From Enterobacter sp. kpr-6 (lineage in GTDB: Bacteria > Pseudomonadota > Gammaproteobacteria > Enterobacterales > Enterobacteriaceae): 64,000 nucleotides of DNA. The DNA lies in assembly GCF_900116015.1 (NCBI RefSeq), contig NZ_FOYH01000003.1, positions 1 through 64,000 of the forward strand. The letters run 5' to 3'. Made by a program: the position numbers and the translations under genes. The notes beneath the pieces were generated by a model. That model made no database searches and was not told the DNA's origin. It saw only the letters and a program-made list of their open reading frames with translations. Positions 1-7,760 of the stretch are shown one piece after another. Within the stretch, counting starts at the first letter, position 1. Every line of letters starts with the position of its first letter.

Positions 1-723
1 GTGTGGGGCGTGGGCAGACGCATCGCGAAAAAGCTGGAAGCCATGGGCATAACAAAAGCGCTTCAACTTGCCGACACAGATATCCGCTTTATCAGGAAAC
101 ACTTTAACGTGGTGCTGGAGCGCACCGTGCGGGAGCTGCGCGGCGAATCTTGCCTTGAGCTCGAGGAGTTCGCTCCAGCCAAGCAGGAAATCGTCAGCAG
201 CCGTAGTTTCGGTGAGCGCATTACTGATTACGACGAGATGCGCCAGGCAATATGCAGTTATGCAGCGCGGGCGGCGGAAAAGCTGCGCAGCGAACATCAG
301 TACTGCCGTTACATTTCAGTTTTTGTGAAGACCTCGCCCTTTGCATTAAAAGAGCAGTATTACGGCAACCAGGCTGGCACGAAACTGCTCACGCCAACGC
401 AGGACACCCGCGACATTATCGCGGCCGCAACGCGATGTCTGGATGCGATATGGCGCGATGGCCACAGATACCAGAAAGCCGGGATCATGCTGGGGGACTT
501 CTTCAGCCAGGGTGTAGCCCAGCTCAATCTGTTTGACGATTATGCGCCGAGAGCGGGCAGTGATGCGCTGATGACGTTAATGGACAAGTTGAATAAGCAG
601 GGGAAGGGCACGCTGTATTTTGCGGGGCAGGGTGTGCAGCAGTCGTGGCAGATGAAAAGGGAAATGCTGTCTCCATGCTATACGACGAGGTGGATGGATC
701 TGCCAGTTGTACGAGCCAAATGA
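1..723 (+). CDS. umuC: UmuC, DNA polymerase V catalytic subunit, C-terminal part (first copy, 5' end outside window)
   Basis: The open frame runs in from the window edge and matches residues 184-423 of the complete UmuC at 9826-11097 almost without gaps, so the GTG at base 1 is an internal codon, not a start. What is visible is the thumb/little-finger region of a Y-family translesion polymerase. The beta-clamp binding motif QLNLF lies at residues 174-178 here, equal to 357-361 of full UmuC. The polymerase active site (D6, D101, E102) would lie upstream of the window, so whether this copy is catalytically complete cannot be judged. The two copies differ at many scattered residues, so this is a diverged paralogue rather than a recent duplication. 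It reads toward the darG/darT-like pair, which is on the opposite strand. Confidence 0.9.
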   Translation: MWGVGRRIAKKLEAMGITKALQLADTDIRFIRKHFNVVLERTVRELRGESCLELEEFAPAKQEIVSSRSFGERITDYDEMRQAICSYAARAAEKLRSEHQYCRYISVFVKTSPFALKEQYYGNQAGTKLLTPTQDTRDIIAAATRCLDAIWRDGHRYQKAGIMLGDFFSQGVAQLNLFDDYAPRAGSDALMTLMDKLNKQGKGTLYFAGQGVQQSWQMKREMLSPCYTTRWMDLPVVRAK

Positions 724-839
724 TAATTTGAAAAAATTAGTTATCTATTTTTAGAGTTTAATCCAGCCCTGTTTAAACAGGGCCGATGACTGCTATGAGC
801 GAGGAGCGGACATTATTAATAAGTTAGCTGCAACACCTC

Positions 840-1970
840 TCAGAAGTTGATCTCTGAAATTTGCTCACCATCAAATGGTTTGATTGGTTTCGCGTTTATA
901 TTGATTGCAGCAAAACAATCCTCCTCTTGAAGGTTTTCGTATTTCATGAAATACGATTTTATCCCACCACTTATAATTTCACTCCTCTGTTTTTCTAGCC
1001 ATTTCAACCTTTCAGTGGTGAAAATAACTGACTTGCAGATAAACATTCGCCCCATAACAGACGGCATGTAGGCTTTTCTATCAAATGATTTAAAAGGATC
1101 ACCTATTGAAAGAACAGATATGTTATCCGTAGCACCTTTTTCCCGATTTTTTTCTGCTGAGTATGAAATTCCGCTCGGCAAAAAAATTCCAGTTTCAACT
1201 CCTTGTCTAATAGAGTGCAATGCCATTTTCTTATCAAAAGAAGATCCGCCAAACAAAATACTAAGGCGGTTTATTTTACAGTGTTCTATTAATTTTAGGA
1301 CGACCTTTTTTTCTTGCTCATTAGGTTTGGTACTTGAGATCAAAGAAATATCGAACTCTGTAATTATTCTACCGAAAAACCAGAGGTCTTTTTCTGTATA
1401 TCGAAGCAACCCTGGTGGGTAAGATTTTTCATTTTTCCTTATTACACTTACACCTAGATTTTCAAGTTCTACAAGTTTGTTAGATGTAATGAATGACTCT
1501 ATTCCAGCATTTTTTGAAGATTCTGGCTCAAAGACCAAGATATTGCTTTTCGTTTCCGCAAGGTAATGAATAATCAGCTTTTTAACTTTTTTCCAATCCA
1601 ATCCGCCATGCCCACAGCCGAGAGCTGGTAGTGTTATCGTCAAACCTTCTTTGTTCTTTACATATTCAGAAAGCCAGATGAGACCACTTTCAATGTATTC
1701 GTACTCAGATGGGTTTCGCCAATGATCTTTGGTAGGGAAGTTTATAATTTCAATTCCTTTTGAAAACATGTCTTCTTTTTTCCATACGCTAGGTTTTCCA
1801 GGCAATATTTCATTAGCTTTGCACTGACGGACATACTCTTTGAACATCTCAGGATATTTGTTTTTGAAGGCTAGAGCGACTCCCGCCCCCATGACACCTA
1901 CACAATTAACTGTGTTAACTCTAATATCGGCATCAAAATCAAAGAAGTTTCCTTTAACAAACTCTAGCAT
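840..1970 (-). CDS. Macrodomain protein (DarG-like antitoxin) with C-terminal DprA/SLOG-like domain
   Basis: 376 aa. Residues 1-155 form a macrodomain of the DarG/TARG1 type: an ADP-ribose-binding loop rich in Asn/Gly (residues 18-32, NTVNCVGVMGAGVA), FPTKDHWR at 79-86 with K81 at the position of the DarG catalytic lysine, and LPALGCGHGGLDW at 114-126. This family removes ADP-ribose from DNA thymidines and neutralises DarT. Residues about 180-330 look like a Rossmann-type SLOG domain of the DprA/Smf class: SYPPGL at 183, FGGSSFDKKMALHSIRQG at 240-257, FLPSGI at 263. The start overlaps the stop of the upstream toxin-like gene by 7 bases (1964-1970), implying translational coupling. Base composition is clearly more AT-rich than the core genes. 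The macrodomain call is firm; the SLOG call rests on motif resemblance, and its role is unknown. Confidence 0.8.
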   Translation of the reverse strand: MLEFVKGNFFDFDADIRVNTVNCVGVMGAGVALAFKNKYPEMFKEYVRQCKANEILPGKPSVWKKEDMFSKGIEIINFPTKDHWRNPSEYEYIESGLIWLSEYVKNKEGLTITLPALGCGHGGLDWKKVKKLIIHYLAETKSNILVFEPESSKNAGIESFITSNKLVELENLGVSVIRKNEKSYPPGLLRYTEKDLWFFGRIITEFDISLISSTKPNEQEKKVVLKLIEHCKINRLSILFGGSSFDKKMALHSIRQGVETGIFLPSGISYSAEKNREKGATDNISVLSIGDPFKSFDRKAYMPSVMGRMFICKSVIFTTERLKWLEKQRSEIISGGIKSYFMKYENLQEEDCFAAININAKPIKPFDGEQISEINF

Positions 1971-3307
1971 ATGCTATTACTCCTAATCACACACAGTACT
2001 CTCGATTCTAAATCTGCTATTGATTTATTGTGGGTTGTTACCCATTCAGGATTGATTGCATTCATGTCAGCTTTTGATAGAGCAATGAGCATTTTCAAGT
2101 CATTTTCGTTTTTGATTATATCAATCAATTGCTTTTCATCACGGTCCTTCGCAACGATGTCACCAATTAAGTCGTCATAAGTTACTAGTGTTACTATCTT
2201 TCTTACTGACTCTTCACTTAGTCCGCCAATATCTTCAGTAAGAATTCGCTCTAACATAGGCAAGGACTTTGCAGCATGGTCATTATCAGCTTTAGTCATT
2301 CCATCTTGCCCCCAGCGAGACTTCGGCCCTTTACCTATATCATGTAGGTATGCGGAAATAAGAACAATTTCTTTATCAGCATCAGACAGTCCATTATATT
2401 CATTGAACTCTTCGAGAGCACCTGCAACTTTTCTGCTATGCGTGCCAACATCATCAGTGTGCGGCCAATAGCTGGCCTTTAACCCGTCGATATCATCAAG
2501 TTCTTTTATTGATGAGAATTTTTTTTCAATTGCATCTAGTGCATCACGCAGACTTTTATACTTATTGATTTTATTATCAGTTTTATATATTTTTTCAATT
2601 GTTTCTTCCATGGCCTTTTTTAAAAAGTATGGCCCAGTCACAATTGATTTTCTTTTGCCATCGTAAAAATTTAGGTAATAGTGATCCTCATCATACTTAA
2701 TTTTAGGTGGTTGTATTCCTTTGTTTTTAAATACCTCCACTACTTTATCCTTAATCCATCCATTCCAAACTATTATATGATCCAGTTCTGATATATTAAT
2801 GCTGCCGGGAATAAGTAATTCTGCCATCTTCTGATGACGATACATCTCTGACGGGCACGACCATTTCTTACTATCAATAGCATCCCAGTTTAAAGAGTTA
2901 AGCATATTTAGTGATTTAGAATTATAAAATTTTGGCGGCACATCTGTGTTTGCTGAAGCATCTGAAAATACAGCGCCAGCATTTTTAACAATAATGTCCA
3001 ATGGGATTGCAAAGTAAATAAGAAACGCTTGGTCTACATTTTTTTTATTTATTACCGCAAGTTGCATGGAGTTTCTTTTTGAGAAGTAAAAAGGGACATA
3101 GTCGTGAACAAAGTTCCCATTAGAACACGGTACCTGCATAGTGCTTCTTCTTCCTTGTATCCCATGCTCGGCAACATTATGATGAGTTATATTCTGTTCA
3201 TTTTTTAAGTTTGTACACAATAGTCCATTCTCGATTATCGATTCAAGGTTGTATAGACAGGTGAAATGATATGCATATCTTCCTTTGAGACTTGCTGGAA
3301 ACTCCAT
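1964..3307 (-). CDS. DarT-like DNA ADP-ribosyltransferase toxin fused to a C-terminal HD domain
   Basis: 447 aa. Residues 1-200 match the DarT (DUF4433) fold: AYHFTCLYNLESIIENGLL at 12-30, a double arginine at 53-54, VPFYFSKRNSM at 71-81, and KMAELLIPGSI at 160-170, whose E163 sits where DarT has its catalytic glutamate. Known DarT enzymes attach ADP-ribose from NAD to thymidine in DNA and act in toxin-antitoxin and anti-phage roles. Residues about 278-430 form a second module with HD-phosphohydrolase spacing: H290 (THSRKV), H322-D323 (YLHDIGKG), H344 and D414. It is about twice the length of an ordinary DarT. It is first in a two-gene minus-strand operon with the macrodomain gene. The RBS (AAGGAC) is weak. 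Activity of either domain is inferred, not shown. Confidence 0.8.
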   Translation of the reverse strand: MEFPASLKGRYAYHFTCLYNLESIIENGLLCTNLKNEQNITHHNVAEHGIQGRRSTMQVPCSNGNFVHDYVPFYFSKRNSMQLAVINKKNVDQAFLIYFAIPLDIIVKNAGAVFSDASANTDVPPKFYNSKSLNMLNSLNWDAIDSKKWSCPSEMYRHQKMAELLIPGSINISELDHIIVWNGWIKDKVVEVFKNKGIQPPKIKYDEDHYYLNFYDGKRKSIVTGPYFLKKAMEETIEKIYKTDNKINKYKSLRDALDAIEKKFSSIKELDDIDGLKASYWPHTDDVGTHSRKVAGALEEFNEYNGLSDADKEIVLISAYLHDIGKGPKSRWGQDGMTKADNDHAAKSLPMLERILTEDIGGLSEESVRKIVTLVTYDDLIGDIVAKDRDEKQLIDIIKNENDLKMLIALSKADMNAINPEWVTTHNKSIADLESRVLCVIRSNSIC

Positions 3308-3477
3308 AAATTAGTCCTTAATTTAAAGTTAACATGGCAACAATAATCATCCATAGCTAAGAAATTTTTGCAATAGCTCTAGCGTGATAAAGCAAAAAAA
3401 CTTACTTATAACCCGCATAATTGCCATAACGAGCAAACAGGCTAACTTCGAATTTGATGGTTTCTCTACCTGAGGCG

Positions 3478-3508
3478 AATGTCCGCTTATGGCACAAAGC
3501 GGACATTT
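3478..3508. repeat. Dispersed inverted repeat, GTCCGCTT/AAGCGGAC type
   Basis: AATGTCCGCTT, a spacer containing TGGCAC, then AAGCGGACATT forms a near-perfect hairpin. Related copies occur at 5504-5530, 6141-6171 (one arm decayed) and 51468-51494, so it is a small repeated palindrome family. Three of the four copies lie in the 3.4-6.2 kb accessory stretch. Confidence 0.65.
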
Positions 3509-3597
3509 AAATCATAACCAATTGCATCAAGTGAGGGAGGGGTTATGCCACTCGCCGGCTTGCTGCCAGCAAGCCGCGGGCTAACTCCGACGCGCTG

Positions 3598-3720
3598 ATG
3601 AATCTGACGGGCAAGCTCAACAAAAAGAGAAATGCTCTCGCCGCGTTATATGACAAGGCTTGCAGAAGTGACGATTGTCAGAGCGCGCTGAAGGTCGTAT
3701 TGGAGTCAGTAAGCCGATAA
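3598..3720 (+). pseudogene. Possible gene remnant, 40 codons, unrecognised
   Basis: An open stretch continues in frame upstream of the ATG back to a stop at about 3530, and its codons look protein-like (basic and amphipathic, with two Cys near the C-terminus), but there is no good ribosome-binding site. Its DALMNLTGKLNKK segment resembles DALMTLMDKLNKQ in the C-terminal region of the UmuC copy at the start of the window. This could be a decayed relative or chance. Function cannot be assigned. Confidence 0.2.
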
Positions 3721-4138
3721 GTAGTGGGCTGAGGCTGGAAGATTGATTGCGGCCGGGGAAACTCGCCACCGCGTGGTAATGATTTATGATGTGGAAATGT
3801 CAACTCTCTATCGTAAATTTTCGGCTGGTAATCTTTAACTAACTGCGGAAGATGAGTCGATGACTTCCCGGTGATGTGATGGGGCAAACCTTGGGGCAAA
3901 ACGCATCATGGGGCATGAAATGGGGCAGTAAGAATGTATCTTATCGGTGCTTATTGTAGATAACTACCGTTTTTAAGTGTTTGAATATAATTAAAATATT
4001 AACATTACCAATGATTTGGAGTGATTAGCGCTGCTTGTTCAGGTTGTACTGTTCTTTCTTGTTAACGTCTTGGGTCTGATGCATTGTCTGATATTCCGGA
4101 GCGCCAGGGGGCAACACTATTAAACACGTTGGCAGGAG

Positions 4139-4222
4139 GCCAGCATAAGTATGGCGTGTATGGTACGGATTACGGCGGCGAATGCCAGCACGTTTTGCTG
4201 CCGCGTTGAATCGGCTTCCCAC
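4139..4222 (-). pseudogene. Tyrosine recombinase (phage-type integrase) fragment
   Basis: The first 28 residues of a 65-codon minus-strand frame, GSRFNAAAKRAGIRRR followed by NPYHTRHTYAG, match the box II region of phage-type integrases, where the H-x-x-R motif (HTRH) belongs to the catalytic site. Similarity stops abruptly after HTYAG. The expected catalytic tyrosine and everything N-terminal to this segment are missing, so it is a remnant. A 38-base piece of the same gene occurs again at 6663-6700. Confidence 0.65.
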
Positions 4223-4462
4223 GCTGGACAGAGAATAGGGGGCCTTTTACTCTCCATTACGAATCCAGGGCATAAAGACAACGTGAATTTTTCTGATGCT
4301 CAAGCGCGCCGTGCCTCCTCAGCACGATGGAGCGGGTGCTATCCAGTCCTTTATAGATGCCGAGGCGAAGATGGTATGGATGATGCACTTATACTGGCCG
4401 CTGAAAGGGATTATTTCACTCTCAGAGAGAGAATCGAAGTTTTGACCAGGCAATGCCAGTAA
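4151..4462 (+). CDS. Doubtful hypothetical protein, possibly a chimeric remnant
   Basis: 103 codons whose first third is antisense to the integrase fragment and is unlikely to be coding. The last 30 codons (DDALILAAERDYFTLRER region) look like an amphipathic helix and could be the tail of a decayed gene. No recognisable domain and no clear ribosome-binding site for the first ATG. Probably not a functional gene in this form. Confidence 0.2.
   Translation: MACMVRITAANASTFCCRVESASHAGQRIGGLLLSITNPGHKDNVNFSDAQARRASSARWSGCYPVLYRCRGEDGMDDALILAAERDYFTLRERIEVLTRQCQ
4182..4219. repeat. Direct repeat copy 1 (integrase-derived, 38 bp)
   Basis: The sequence from ATGCCAGCACG to TTCC is repeated at 6663-6700 with one mismatch in 38 bases by eye, in the same orientation. 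It codes for the GSRFNAAAKRAGI segment of the integrase fragment on the minus strand. Confidence 0.8.
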
Positions 4463-4741
4463 CTACTTAAAGTATTTATCCATGGGGTCGTAATGCTGGT
4501 ATTTTCTGTAAAAAAAGAACCAGTAGACAAATCCTGTGGCAGTACCTAGTCCTGCCATCATGAGATAAAGCCCCTCGCGATGCTTAAGCAGCTCAGAGAA
4601 GGAATATGAACCTTTCCATATATCAATAAGGCTACCCCCAATCAACAGATCTAAAATCAGGGCCATCAGTGGCAGGGCAACGGCATGTGCTGCCATAAGG
4701 TAGAGCAGAATTCCAAGTCTGTATTTGGTATTTATTCGCAT
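4463..4741 (-). CDS. Small membrane protein of unknown function
   Basis: 92 aa. Hydrophobic segments lie at about residues 9-36 and 55-78, with basic residues before the first and after the second, so it is probably a two- to three-pass inner-membrane protein. A strong Shine-Dalgarno (AAGGAGG) lies 6 bases before the ATG, which supports expression. No family recognised. It lies in the accessory stretch, convergent with the doubtful frame at 4151-4462; no operon partner is visible. Confidence 0.6.
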   Translation of the reverse strand: MRINTKYRLGILLYLMAAHAVALPLMALILDLLIGGSLIDIWKGSYSFSELLKHREGLYLMMAGLGTATGFVYWFFFYRKYQHYDPMDKYFK

Positions 4742-4969
4742 GGTCAGCCTCCTTACTCATTGGTTTGAAGCATAACATAGCCACGCAAAGAAGCGTTGCA
4801 ATGCTGTCCCTTCGCTGCCGCCTCGATATGCCCAAAAACAGTATCTGGAACCTCAAAATGTCTACCGGCGAAGATGCGTTAAAGCGCGAGGATGTTCAGA
4901 ATTAAAAAGGGCGTAGGTGTATACTCTCCTGTCCATTACAGACTCACTTAGAAGGTTGAGCACCCGATC

Positions 4970-5350
4970 ATGGGAAGATTATCTAAGGCATTACTCATAT
5001 CATTTATATACACGGCGATAGTGATTATCCTTGATGCAGTTGCTATCTACTATTTCAAGCTGAACGCCCCCCTCACCATCGTAGTGACGACGTTTTTGAT
5101 GCTACTCATTTTAGCGTTCGAATACGTGGATGCGACAAAGCGATCAGAACGTAACTATGCTGAGCGACGTAAAAAACAGGCGCAGGAAGCTTCATTTTTG
5201 ATGATGTGGGATGCCCTTGATTCGGACGTTAAACAACGTTTTTACCAAAATGTCGATGTGAATGGAGAATCCAGCGAGCTTAAGTCCAGATACCAGCTAT
5301 TGCAGAACGAAATTCGATATTGGGACAAAGAGATAGAACGGCTACGTTAA
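4970..5350 (+). CDS. Membrane protein with a C-terminal helical/coiled-coil tail
   Basis: 126 aa. Two hydrophobic segments at about residues 7-28 and 32-51 form a hairpin, followed by a highly charged region (about 53-126) rich in Lys, Arg, Glu and Gln that would project into the cytoplasm as a helix or coiled coil. No known motif. AGGTTGAG lies upstream of the ATG as a plausible ribosome-binding site. Function unknown; it is among other small orphan genes of the accessory island. Confidence 0.55.
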   Translation: MGRLSKALLISFIYTAIVIILDAVAIYYFKLNAPLTIVVTTFLMLLILAFEYVDATKRSERNYAERRKKQAQEASFLMMWDALDSDVKQRFYQNVDVNGESSELKSRYQLLQNEIRYWDKEIERLR

Positions 5351-5503
5351 TCGGATTCATAGCGACGACTGGGCGCATGGCACTAATCTCAGTTCTTCCT
5401 TAACGGTGATAATAACGTACTACAGGCAGGGTAGAGAAAGTGCCACTTATAACTTCAACGCTCATTTCGCAATTCCTCGCCGATGACTCCCAGTTGCTCA
5501 AGA

Positions 5504-5530
5504 ACGTCCGCTCCTGGCACTGAGCGGACA
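5504..5530. repeat. Dispersed inverted repeat copy 2
   Basis: GTCCGCT, a spacer with TGGCAC, then AGCGGACA: the same palindrome type as 3478-3508. It appears to interrupt a stretch that would otherwise read as open coding sequence on the plus strand (5440-5580), suggesting insertion into an older gene. Confidence 0.5.
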
Positions 5531-5583
5531 AACTGACCGATCTGAAGGTTCGCTACGAGCGTAAAGCCATGTCTATGGTATGA

Positions 5584-5976
5584 CTAACCGCGCAAATCAA
5601 AGCGAGATTTTTCAAAATCGCGGTATACCTCCTGATTCGTGAAGGCTGGAAATGTGGCTTTCTGGGCTGCTGATTTTACCGCTTCGCAATAGGCTTTATT
5701 ACCGACGCTGGTTGATATTTTTAAAGCCGTGCCATTCTGCGCAAATTCTATATGCAACCTGCATTTCTTCCCTTCCCAGTTTTGTGGCTCAGCAATTTTT
5801 GCATTTATCGCTGCTCTGATAGCCCGTGCTTGCGCGCCCCATTCATCCTGATCATCCCAGTTGCCAGAACCGCAACTAGCCCTTGCAGTAGGTTTATGAC
5901 ATCCAGAAGGTTTTAATGGCACGCAACCCGTTGCCAGACTGACCACAAATGCCAGCATAAAAATTTTCATTACCAT
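5584..5976 (-). CDS. Lipoprotein with a TolA C-terminal-like domain
   Basis: 130 aa from the chosen start. The N-terminus MKIFMLAFVVSLATGC is a lipoprotein signal peptide with lipobox LATGC. The mature part from about residue 43 onward (WGAQARAIRAAINAKI, KKCRLHIEFAQNGT, AYCEAVKSAAQKATFP, RFDLRG) follows the pattern of TolA domain III, including the two cysteines that form a disulfide in TolA. In TolA this domain binds TolB and is used by colicins and filamentous phage as a receptor. Here it is a stand-alone envelope lipoprotein with no TolA helical domain. An in-frame ATG at 5998-6000 is a less likely start because it would put a charged stretch before the signal. Role unknown; a decoy or envelope-integrity function is speculation. 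Confidence 0.65.
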   Translation of the reverse strand: MVMKIFMLAFVVSLATGCVPLKPSGCHKPTARASCGSGNWDDQDEWGAQARAIRAAINAKIAEPQNWEGKKCRLHIEFAQNGTALKISTSVGNKAYCEAVKSAAQKATFPAFTNQEVYRDFEKSRFDLRG

Positions 5977-6000
5977 TTCATTCGCCCTCACTCCCTTCAC

Positions 6001-6305
6001 CCTCTTTCCATTAAATTCGTCATGAACATTGATATATTATTCTGCCATTACGGGCACATTTTCAACTGCCCTTTCTGGCGATGACGAAGTCGTGATTAAG
6101 CTTTTACTGATTCCCTATTAATAACCTCAAGCAACTTTTAAATGTCCGCTTTGAACGAGCAGTGGGCATTTACAACAGCCTGATGGTTAAAAATGCCCAT
6201 CTATGGTGTAAAATGGCTAGTGTGCTGTTGATGCTTGCCGGGCCTACAGATTTAGATACACAATCAATAAAAATTAAAAAAAAGAAATTAAAGGAGTAAT
6301 AAGAG
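6001..6305. other. Intergenic region, no gene seen
   Basis: Divergent promoter region between the TolA-C lipoprotein and the small membrane protein gene. It contains a decayed copy of the GTCCGCTT palindrome (6141-6171) and AT-rich sequence before the ribosome-binding site AAAGGAG at about 6289. Confidence 0.5.
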
Positions 6306-6539
6306 GTGAGGGCGATATTATTTATATTTTTGGTTGCTGTAATTTGCGTCTTCAGTATGATGCTAATTGGGGTGGTTTGTTATATTGGCTCGGAGATTTT
6401 TGCATATTTCTACTACGGTTTGCCTGTCGAATTTAATCTTTCTAATGCACGTAGGTTGTTCAGAATGTGCCTGGTCGGTGGCGGCATATTGGGTTTGGCA
6501 ATTGGAGTGTTTAGTATTCTGGGGATCAAGGGCTTTTAG
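6306..6539 (+). CDS. Small two-helix membrane protein, immunity-protein-like
   Basis: 77 aa, GTG start preceded by AAAGGAGTAATAAGAGG. Hydrophobic segments at about residues 3-34 and 53-75 flank a short polar loop (EFNLSNARRLFR). Small orphan two-pass proteins of this build are often immunity proteins of toxin loci or decayed pieces of them, but no toxin partner is visible next to it. No named family recognised. Confidence 0.5.
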   Translation: MRAILFIFLVAVICVFSMMLIGVVCYIGSEIFAYFYYGLPVEFNLSNARRLFRMCLVGGGILGLAIGVFSILGIKGF

Positions 6540-6662
6540 GATCTAAAAGTACCTTTTACTCATTGAGTAAGCGAGCTGCGTGGCCAGCTCCCCGTTTGAC
6601 AGGTGTATAAGCGATAATAGATATCAGAATACTTAAATGTGTAAAACTCAAAATTGGAATTG

Positions 6663-6700
6663 ATGCCAGCACGTTTTGCTGCCGCGTTGAATCGACTTCC
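6663..6700. repeat. Direct repeat copy 2 (integrase-derived, 38 bp)
   Basis: Second copy of the sequence at 4182-4219, one mismatch by eye. Here it is not in a recognisable integrase reading frame beyond the repeated segment. The two copies bracket about 2.4 kb containing the small membrane proteins and the TolA-C lipoprotein. Confidence 0.8.
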
Positions 6701-6808
6701 ACCCCATTACAGGCAGCGACCATTGCCACGGTTTCCCCGGTCGCTTGCAGTCTGCATTTGCATAATGACTCCAGTGCCGCACATGGAAAGCCACGTGCGG
6801 CATTGTCA

Positions 6809-7585
6809 TCAGGCGTTACGGCCGGCCATCACGCCGCCATCAATATCCCAGATAGCGCCGGTGACCCAGCCAGTCTTGTCAGAAAGCAGGAAAGCCACGG
6901 TTTCCGCGATATCGCCCGGCGTACCCACGCGGCCAATGGGATGGAAGCTGTCGAAGCTGTTCATCACATCCTTCACATCCTCTTTAGGAATGAAGCCTTC
7001 GTAAATCGGCGTATGAACCACGGCCGGAGAAACGGCATTGACGCGGATGCCTTTTTCGCCCAGCTCAATCGCCAGGTTTTTGGTCAGCGCGTGCAGACCG
7101 GCTTTTGCCATGGAATACGCTGAAGACGGGGTGGCACCGATAGCCTGCTGCGCCCACATAGAACCGATATTTACGATTGAACCTTTGATACCGGCCTCCA
7201 CCATGTTGCGCACCACATCACGGGTGATAAAGAAGGTCGCACGGTTAATGTTCATATACATGTCGTAATCTGATGCTTCGTGCTCCGTAAATGGTTTCGG
7301 GAAGAACACACCCGCCGCATTCACCAGCAGGCTGATGTCTTTATGTTCGGCATTGATGATATCCACCACGTGCTTCATGCCTTCTTCTTTCATCAGATCG
7401 GCAACGATAAGGGAAACCTGGCCGTCTGCCGCCAGCGCCTGGCGGGCCTGCTCGGCTTTGTCCTGGCGATTGCCAACAAGCACTACGCTGCCGCCGTTTT
7501 TCAGGACCCGCTTCGCTGTTTCGAAGCCCATACCGCTTGTACCGCCGACCACTAACAGTTTTTTACCGGCAAAAGATGCGTTCAT
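6809..7585 (-). CDS. SDR family NAD(P)-dependent oxidoreductase
   Basis: 258 aa, classical short-chain dehydrogenase length. The dinucleotide-binding motif GGTSGMG is at residues 14-20, NAAG at 89-92, the catalytic Ser at 142 (NIGSMW), and the YxxxK pair Y157/K161 (SAYSMAK). The start at 7585 is chosen over an ATG 21 bases upstream because it has a proper AGAGGTT ribosome-binding site and matches family length. It is transcribed divergently from a LysR-type regulator, which probably controls it. Substrate unknown. Confidence 0.85.
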   Translation of the reverse strand: MNASFAGKKLLVVGGTSGMGFETAKRVLKNGGSVVLVGNRQDKAEQARQALAADGQVSLIVADLMKEEGMKHVVDIINAEHKDISLLVNAAGVFFPKPFTEHEASDYDMYMNINRATFFITRDVVRNMVEAGIKGSIVNIGSMWAQQAIGATPSSAYSMAKAGLHALTKNLAIELGEKGIRVNAVSPAVVHTPIYEGFIPKEDVKDVMNSFDSFHPIGRVGTPGDIAETVAFLLSDKTGWVTGAIWDIDGGVMAGRNA

Positions 7586-7760
7586 CGCTAACCTCTTTAA
7601 AATCATCTGATTGTCCTTGATGAAAAGCCCAGCTTCTCATCGTGTGAAATCAGAATGCCACCCTGAATCCGTGTTGACGACTCAGAAGAAATTGCGATAC
7701 AGGAAAGAAAATCTTTCTCGTTCATGTATGCTGAGAAAAAAATGGATCAGGATACCTGCA

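Larger units (their letters stand above)
3308..4138. other. Gene-poor, degenerate stretch between the toxin module and an integrase remnant
   Basis: About 830 bases without a convincing complete gene. They contain an imperfect inverted repeat (3478-3508), a possible 40-codon gene remnant (3598-3720), and AT-rich sequence from 3940 to 4020. The mixed composition and fragments suit a scar left by mobile-element turnover. Confidence 0.5.

Noticed and set aside
1-3. GTG at base 1 as the start of umuC
   Set aside because: Alignment with the full-length copy shows it is internal codon 184; the gene is cut by the window edge.
4801-4905. 34-codon frame resembling the start of a phage helix-turn-helix repressor (LDMPKNSIWN)
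   Set aside because: Too short and without a ribosome-binding site; similarity is too slight to support.
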